A stretch of DNA of 8,630 nucleotides, taken from Microcaldota archaeon. Lineage in GTDB: Archaea; Micrarchaeota; Micrarchaeia; Anstonellales; VGKX01. A program made the position numbers and the translations under genes. This document shows, piece after piece, positions 5,018 through 8,630 of this stretch. Numbering within the stretch: position 1 is the stretch's first letter; every line of letters starts with the position of its first letter. Below the pieces are notes generated by a model. The model had not been told where the DNA came from. It ran no database searches and saw only the letters and a program-made list of their open reading frames with translations. The DNA is taken from NCBI GenBank assembly GCA_021823945.1, contig JAKALW010000031.1:1-8630 (forward strand), in the 5' to 3' direction.

Positions 5018-5743
5018 ATGTTCAAAGTCCTCAAATATTCCGTATCCGCCTATTTCAAGAACATAACCCTGATTTCATTCTTCTCAATCCCCATGCTGTT
5101 CGCGCTTTTGATACCTCTTTTCATCCAGACTCCGGTCTACCTGGCGCTTGGCGGCGTGTTCCTGCGCACCGGAAGCATTCCGGACATAACAAGCTGGGAC
5201 ATTGGCATCATGGTCTTCTCGTTTTTGGTCTCGCTTTTCCTCATCTCCTTTGCCATGGTAAACATCAATCTGGTGATAAAGTCCATGCGCACGTCCGTCC
5301 TCATCACCCACGAGGTCATTTCGGGCATAGGCAAGTATACCATTAACGTGTTCTGGCTTTTTTTGACATTGCAGATGATTATTTTCATATTGCAGTTCCT
5401 GCTCTTTGGCACGCAGCACGCCAGCATTCTCTATCCAATCCTGACAATGCTTGCGGCGCTCCCGTTTTTCTACACCCCGTCCGCGCTTGTAATCGACGAT
5501 TACAGGCCGTGGAGGGCAATCCAGAAATCAGTGAGCTACTCGCTAAGCAAGCTTCCGCTTTTTGTGATGTGGCTTGTGGTCGGGTTCCTTATGCTTGCAT
5601 TGAACGAGCTGGTTTTCTATGCATTGATTCCGCAGCCTTACTCGACCTATGTGGTCCTCTTCATCAACTCGGTCATAATCATGCCTTTTTTGATTGTGCT
5701 TTCAACGCAGGTGTACCTGAGCAAGTACACAATCCTGCCATGA
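5018..5743 (+). CDS. Six-helix membrane protein of unknown function
   Basis: 241 residues from the ATG at 5018 (249 if ATG 4994 is used). I do not recognise a named family. Hydrophobic segments lie at about 17-42, 62-87, 108-131, 136-159, 179-203 and 211-234, so six membrane helices are likely. Between helices 4 and 5 there is a conserved-looking cytoplasmic-type loop, DDYRPWRAIQKSVSYS. The pattern of a D-x-x-x-x-W-x-A-I-x-x-S loop before a helix recalls the uncharacterised archaeal and bacterial membrane proteins that repeat this element, but I can make no functional claim. The gene follows the pseudo-ATPase gene by 20 bases with its own strong ribosome binding site, so the two are probably one unit. 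Partnership of a soluble KaiC-like protein with a membrane anchor is a reasonable inference. Confidence 0.75.
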   Translation: MFKVLKYSVSAYFKNITLISFFSIPMLFALLIPLFIQTPVYLALGGVFLRTGSIPDITSWDIGIMVFSFLVSLFLISFAMVNINLVIKSMRTSVLITHEVISGIGKYTINVFWLFLTLQMIIFILQFLLFGTQHASILYPILTMLAALPFFYTPSALVIDDYRPWRAIQKSVSYSLSKLPLFVMWLVVGFLMLALNELVFYALIPQPYSTYVVLFINSVIIMPFLIVLSTQVYLSKYTILP

Positions 5744-5820
5744 ATTGGCAATGTTGCATCGGCATGCCAGCTCCAAAGCATGGTCAGGGGCAAAATAGTG
5801 CGCATGCGCGCGCAAGACAA

Positions 5821-5846
5821 GGGCGCTCGGCATGGGGCGCTTGGCA
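5821..5846 (+). repeat. Short direct repeat GGGCGCTYGGCA before the glycogen synthase gene
   Basis: GGGCGCTCGGCA (5821-5832) and GGGCGCTTGGCA (5835-5846) differ at one base and are 14 bases apart. They lie just before the start codon at 5856 in a 112-base spacer (5744-5855) that also has the palindromes GGCATGCC (5761-5768) and GCGCATGCGC (5800-5809). No TATA box is visible at the expected distance. The core GCGCTTGGCA recurs at 8621-8630. Confidence 0.45.
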
Positions 5847-5855
5847 GTTGAGTGA

Positions 5856-7694
5856 ATGGTTGACGCTATAATAGAGGTCTCTTCCGAGGCCGGCAGGCAA
5901 ATCGGTGGCATATATACTGTCCTCCAGTCCAAGTCATCCCAGCTCGTGAAGAAATTCGGCGACAATTACCTGCTTATCGGCTTTTGCGACGACAAGTGCG
6001 AAGCCGACTTCAAGGAGGAGATACCATCCGAAGAGATGGAGAAGGTCTTCAGGTCGCTGGATGCCGAGGGCATAACCTGCAAGGTCGGCAGGTGGATTTA
6101 CGGGTCCAACGCGCGCCTCATCATAGTCAATGCCTCGAAATTCGCGAAAAAAATGACCAATTATCAGGACGGCATGGAAAAGCACGATTCCATGGCCAAC
6201 TACATAAAGTTCACGCTGTGGAAGAATTTCGGCGTGGACTCGCTCATGTCAACTGAATGGGACTTCACTGAGAATGTCGTCTGGGGCTACGCGTGCGGCA
6301 TGCTCATAGAAAGGCTTCTCGCGACGCCATTCTATTCTGGCAAGAAGACTGTGGCGCAGTTCCATGAATGGATATCCGGCTCTGCGCTCTTGTACTGCAA
6401 GATGAAGAATCTCCCCTGTGGCACAGTCTTCACCACGCACGCAACTGTGCTTGGCAGGAGCATGTCTGCCGCAGGCAAGGACGTGCTCGCGCTTTCGCTC
6501 GACCCGCTCGCCCGCGCCAATGTCTCGAACTCGTACAGGTTCGGCGTGGAGGCGAAGCACCTCCTCGAATCCGCAGCAGCCAAAAACGCGGACGTTTTCA
6601 CGACCGTAAGCGAGACAGTGGCGCTTGAGGTCCGCTACATCCTCGACAGGTATCCCGACGTCATCACCACAAACGGGCTGGACCTATCTGACTCGCCCCT
6701 CGCGCAGGACATATCGGCCACGAGGAAATACGTCAGGTCTGAAATGATACAGTTCTGCGAATCGTATTTCATAGCCCATTATGCGCAGAGCTACAAGAAT
6801 CCGCTCATGCTGTACACTTCGGGGCGCTACGAATTCACCAACAAGGGGTTCGACATATTCATATCCGCGCTTGGCATCCTCAACAGCAGGCTGAAAAGCC
6901 AGAAGCCGGCTCCGGAAAGGAGGATTTTCGCGTTCGTATTCGCGCCCTCGGCCACTATTGGCCCGCGCCAGTCGGTAATCAAGAACTACCTGACGCTTGA
7001 CAAGATACATGAATACCTTTCCACCCTTGCCCAGAACAAGAACGGCGTGATTGACGAGAACTATGTAAATCTCCAGGCTGCCACAAGCTACCTTGTCGGA
7101 AAAACAAGGGCTGACGTTGCATCCATGGCACGCTCTTTCTCGAAGGAGGGCCCAAATCCCTTGATAAACGCCTTCGACCTGATGTATGCGAACGACAAGA
7201 TAGTCAATTCATGTATCGAGAGCGGCCTGACAAACTCGCAGGACGACGTGGTCAAGGTGATTTTCTACCCGTCTTACGTGAAGCCGTCGGACGGCTTGCT
7301 CGAGCTGCCATACCACGATGTCATATCCGGAATGGACGCGGGCATTTTCATGTCCAGGTACGAGCCTTTTGGCTACACGCCTGCTGAATCAGCACTTCAT
7401 GGGAACATAGCCGTGACTTCGGACACCACGGGCATAGGCAGGTTCCTCAAGTCAAAGATGGATGTCAGGGACAAGGGCATCACTGTGCTTGAAATGGCGG
7501 GCAGAAGCTCGGCCGATGCGGCGCTCGAGCTTGCCGCATTCGTCGAAGGCCTTTACACAATGCCCCCAGCGAAACTTTCGGGCATGAAGGACGAGGCATA
7601 CAAGATGGCGCGTGCGCTCGACTGGACTGAGCTGATATCCAATTATTACAGGGCCTACGACATGGCAGCGCGCGCCAGGGACGCAAAACCCTAA
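5856..7694 (+). CDS. Glycogen synthase, GT3 family (eukaryote-like)
   Basis: 612 residues. GT3 enzymes transfer glucose from a nucleotide sugar to the end of an alpha-1,4-glucan in the cytoplasm, building a storage polysaccharide. GT3 landmarks occur in order: EVSSEAGRQIGGIYTVL (7-23), FHEW (169-172), VFTTHATVLGRSM (191-203), SETVALEVRYIL (252-263), TNGLDL (272-277), the sugar-nucleotide binding SGRYEFTNKGFDIF (322-335) and the acid-bearing YEPFGYTPAESALHG (502-516). The ending DWTELISNYYRAYDMA is also family-like. The protein stops soon after it, so the arginine-rich control helix and phosphorylated tails of the yeast and animal enzymes appear absent. An in-frame TGA stands immediately before the ATG, so 5856 is the earliest possible start, and homology begins at residue 7. 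The usual Arg/Lys of the N-R/K-V-G-G motif is Gln here, with Arg one residue earlier. Donor preference (UDP- or ADP-glucose) cannot be read. Confidence 0.9.
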   Translation: MVDAIIEVSSEAGRQIGGIYTVLQSKSSQLVKKFGDNYLLIGFCDDKCEADFKEEIPSEEMEKVFRSLDAEGITCKVGRWIYGSNARLIIVNASKFAKKMTNYQDGMEKHDSMANYIKFTLWKNFGVDSLMSTEWDFTENVVWGYACGMLIERLLATPFYSGKKTVAQFHEWISGSALLYCKMKNLPCGTVFTTHATVLGRSMSAAGKDVLALSLDPLARANVSNSYRFGVEAKHLLESAAAKNADVFTTVSETVALEVRYILDRYPDVITTNGLDLSDSPLAQDISATRKYVRSEMIQFCESYFIAHYAQSYKNPLMLYTSGRYEFTNKGFDIFISALGILNSRLKSQKPAPERRIFAFVFAPSATIGPRQSVIKNYLTLDKIHEYLSTLAQNKNGVIDENYVNLQAATSYLVGKTRADVASMARSFSKEGPNPLINAFDLMYANDKIVNSCIESGLTNSQDDVVKVIFYPSYVKPSDGLLELPYHDVISGMDAGIFMSRYEPFGYTPAESALHGNIAVTSDTTGIGRFLKSKMDVRDKGITVLEMAGRSSADAALELAAFVEGLYTMPPAKLSGMKDEAYKMARALDWTELISNYYRAYDMAARARDAKP

Positions 7695-7725
7695 GCCATG
7701 CGGCAGGTCCAAGGCAAAAGAAGTG

Positions 7726-7732
7726 TTAAAAA
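7726..7732 (+). promoter_or_regulatory. Weak TATA-like box before the exported protein gene
   Basis: TTAAAAA lies about 56 bases before the ATG at 7788, which would give a leader of roughly 30 bases. The match is poor and the gene could instead be read through from the glycogen synthase gene, whose stop is 93 bases upstream. Confidence 0.3.
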
Positions 7733-7787
7733 CCCAGAGAAAAAAAGTGATTATGCAGCATCCAATGAAACCAGTGCCGTGATATTT

Positions 7788-8600
7788 ATGCAAAACAAGT
7801 ACGCAACAACCATACTTGCGCTTGCCGTGCTGGCAGGCGCCATTTACCCCCTTATGATGCTGGCCCCTGCGAACACCGCGCTAAGGGAGGGCATGGTTGT
7901 CGACGCCGGCACCATAGGGCCAGGGCAGACATTCGCCATTTCGGTCGACCCGAAAGTCTCATCAGGCGGCAAGTACGGGATAGGCGGGATATACGACCTG
8001 GTGGAGTTCTACTCTGTCCCAGATGGCTGGAGCGCGAAGCCCAGCAAGACCACGTCGAATCCGCTCCAGGCGGAGTTCACCGTAGCTCCGGACGCACAGG
8101 AGGGCGATTACACGCTTTACGCCCGCGCAATTGACGAGGGGTTCGGCGAAGGCCTCCCAACAGTGAGCTTCAAGGTGAAAGTCCACGTGACGCGCGACGT
8201 GCTTGGTGTCTCAATCACACCCAAGTCCCAGACTGTCTCGGCTGGCCAGCCAGCGCAGTTTGAAATCACTGTCACGAACAAGGCGAACACGAACGACGTT
8301 TACACAATCACGAGCCAGGGAGTGCGCGGCTGGGAGTTCAAGCGCGACATTTTTGTCCCGGCGCTTTCCTCAAAGACTGTGGAATACGAGGTTGTGGGTT
8401 ATGACGAGTCCGAGTACGACATCTCAATCGCCACAGTCTCGACCTCGTCGCCCCTGATTGCGCAGGCGCAGAACCTCACGTTCACAGTGCGCTCAAACCT
8501 GCTTTCCGACCTGAAGGCGACAAACAGCGGCGTCATGGTGTTCCCGGTAATGCTGTCCCCCCTCTACTCGCTTGCTGGATTGCTTTCAAACCTCTACTGA
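7788..8600 (+). CDS. Exported protein with two predicted beta-sandwich domains
   Basis: 270 residues from the ATG at 7788. The frame is open back to an ATG at 7698, but those 30 codons are polar and charged and would bury the export signal. From 7788 the protein begins MQNKYATT and a hydrophobic segment (8-26) with small residues after it (APANTA), so it is a secretory signal or a membrane anchor. GTGAT at 7779-7783 may be the ribosome binding site. Two strand-rich parts follow: about 35-137, and about 138-235 with SITPKSQTVSAGQPAQFEITVTNKANTNDVYTI, which resembles the NEW3/CARDB-type immunoglobulin-like domains common in archaeal surface proteins. The last 24 residues are hydrophobic with prolines (GVMVFPVMLSPLYSLAGLLSNLY), perhaps a second membrane contact. 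The role is unknown; binding or scaffolding at the cell surface is an inference from the domain type. Confidence 0.7.
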   Translation: MQNKYATTILALAVLAGAIYPLMMLAPANTALREGMVVDAGTIGPGQTFAISVDPKVSSGGKYGIGGIYDLVEFYSVPDGWSAKPSKTTSNPLQAEFTVAPDAQEGDYTLYARAIDEGFGEGLPTVSFKVKVHVTRDVLGVSITPKSQTVSAGQPAQFEITVTNKANTNDVYTITSQGVRGWEFKRDIFVPALSSKTVEYEVVGYDESEYDISIATVSTSSPLIAQAQNLTFTVRSNLLSDLKATNSGVMVFPVMLSPLYSLAGLLSNLY

Positions 8601-8625
8601 GCGCAAGTAGAATCCATATTGCGCT
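8600..8625 (+). repeat. Inverted repeat right after the last gene
   Basis: AGCGCAA (8600-8606) and TTGCGCT (8619-8625) are perfect complements around a 12-base loop, overlapping the last base of the stop codon. It could form a 7-bp hairpin at the transcript end. No T-run is seen before the window ends, so a terminator call is not justified. Confidence 0.5.
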
Positions 8626-8630
8626 TGGCA

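Noticed and set aside
5509..5871. Plus-strand frame of 120 codons crossing the end of the membrane protein gene and the following spacer
   Set aside because: It is out of frame with a clear six-helix protein, has a cysteine-rich nonsense composition and no ribosome binding site.
7698..7787. N-terminal extension of the exported protein from the ATG at 7698
   Set aside because: It would place 30 polar residues before the signal segment and begins three bases after the previous stop without a ribosome binding site.

Overview
The window looks archaeal. It has class III (type IV pilin-like) signal peptides of the K-G-Q-G-x-T-E-Y type, an archaeal TadC/ArlJ-like pilus platform protein, two KaiC/RAD55-type proteins, TATA-like boxes (TTTAAATA, TTTATAAA), GGAGG/GGTGA ribosome binding sites, and T-rich tails where transcription units end. 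The pilin N-terminus (GFFP, then TQSDSYW) resembles proteins I associate with DPANN archaea of the Diapherotrites/Micrarchaeota kind. That placement comes from memory and is tentative. I saw no rRNA, tRNA, transposase or CRISPR array.

Region 1 (1-3110, plus strand) is a pilus locus. It opens with the 3' part of a platform-protein gene that runs off the left edge. After a 230-base leader come four small pilin genes in two tandem pairs: A1-B1 (892-1865) and A2-B2 (2113-3070). The A genes match each other along their length and so do the B genes. All four share almost the same first 50 residues. Each pair has its own leader and ends in a T-rich stretch, so an old duplication of a two-gene cassette of about 1.2 kb is the simplest reading.

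Region 2 (3247-5743) holds two KaiC-family genes transcribed divergently from an 86-base spacer that contains a 14-base palindrome. The minus-strand protein has an intact P-loop ATPase site. The plus-strand protein keeps the fold signatures but has lost the Walker A Ser/Thr, the catalytic acid pair and the Walker B aspartate, and it carries a lysine/alanine/proline-rich tail. It looks like a pseudo-ATPase. A six-helix membrane protein follows it 20 bases downstream.

Region 3 (5856-8600) encodes a glycogen synthase of the eukaryote-like GT3 family and then an exported protein with two predicted beta-sandwich domains. The sequence does not show that the polysaccharide genes and the pilus genes work together. 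A KaiC-type ATPase beside pilins recalls the ArlH protein of the archaellum, so a regulatory link from region 2 to region 1 is possible but is inference only.
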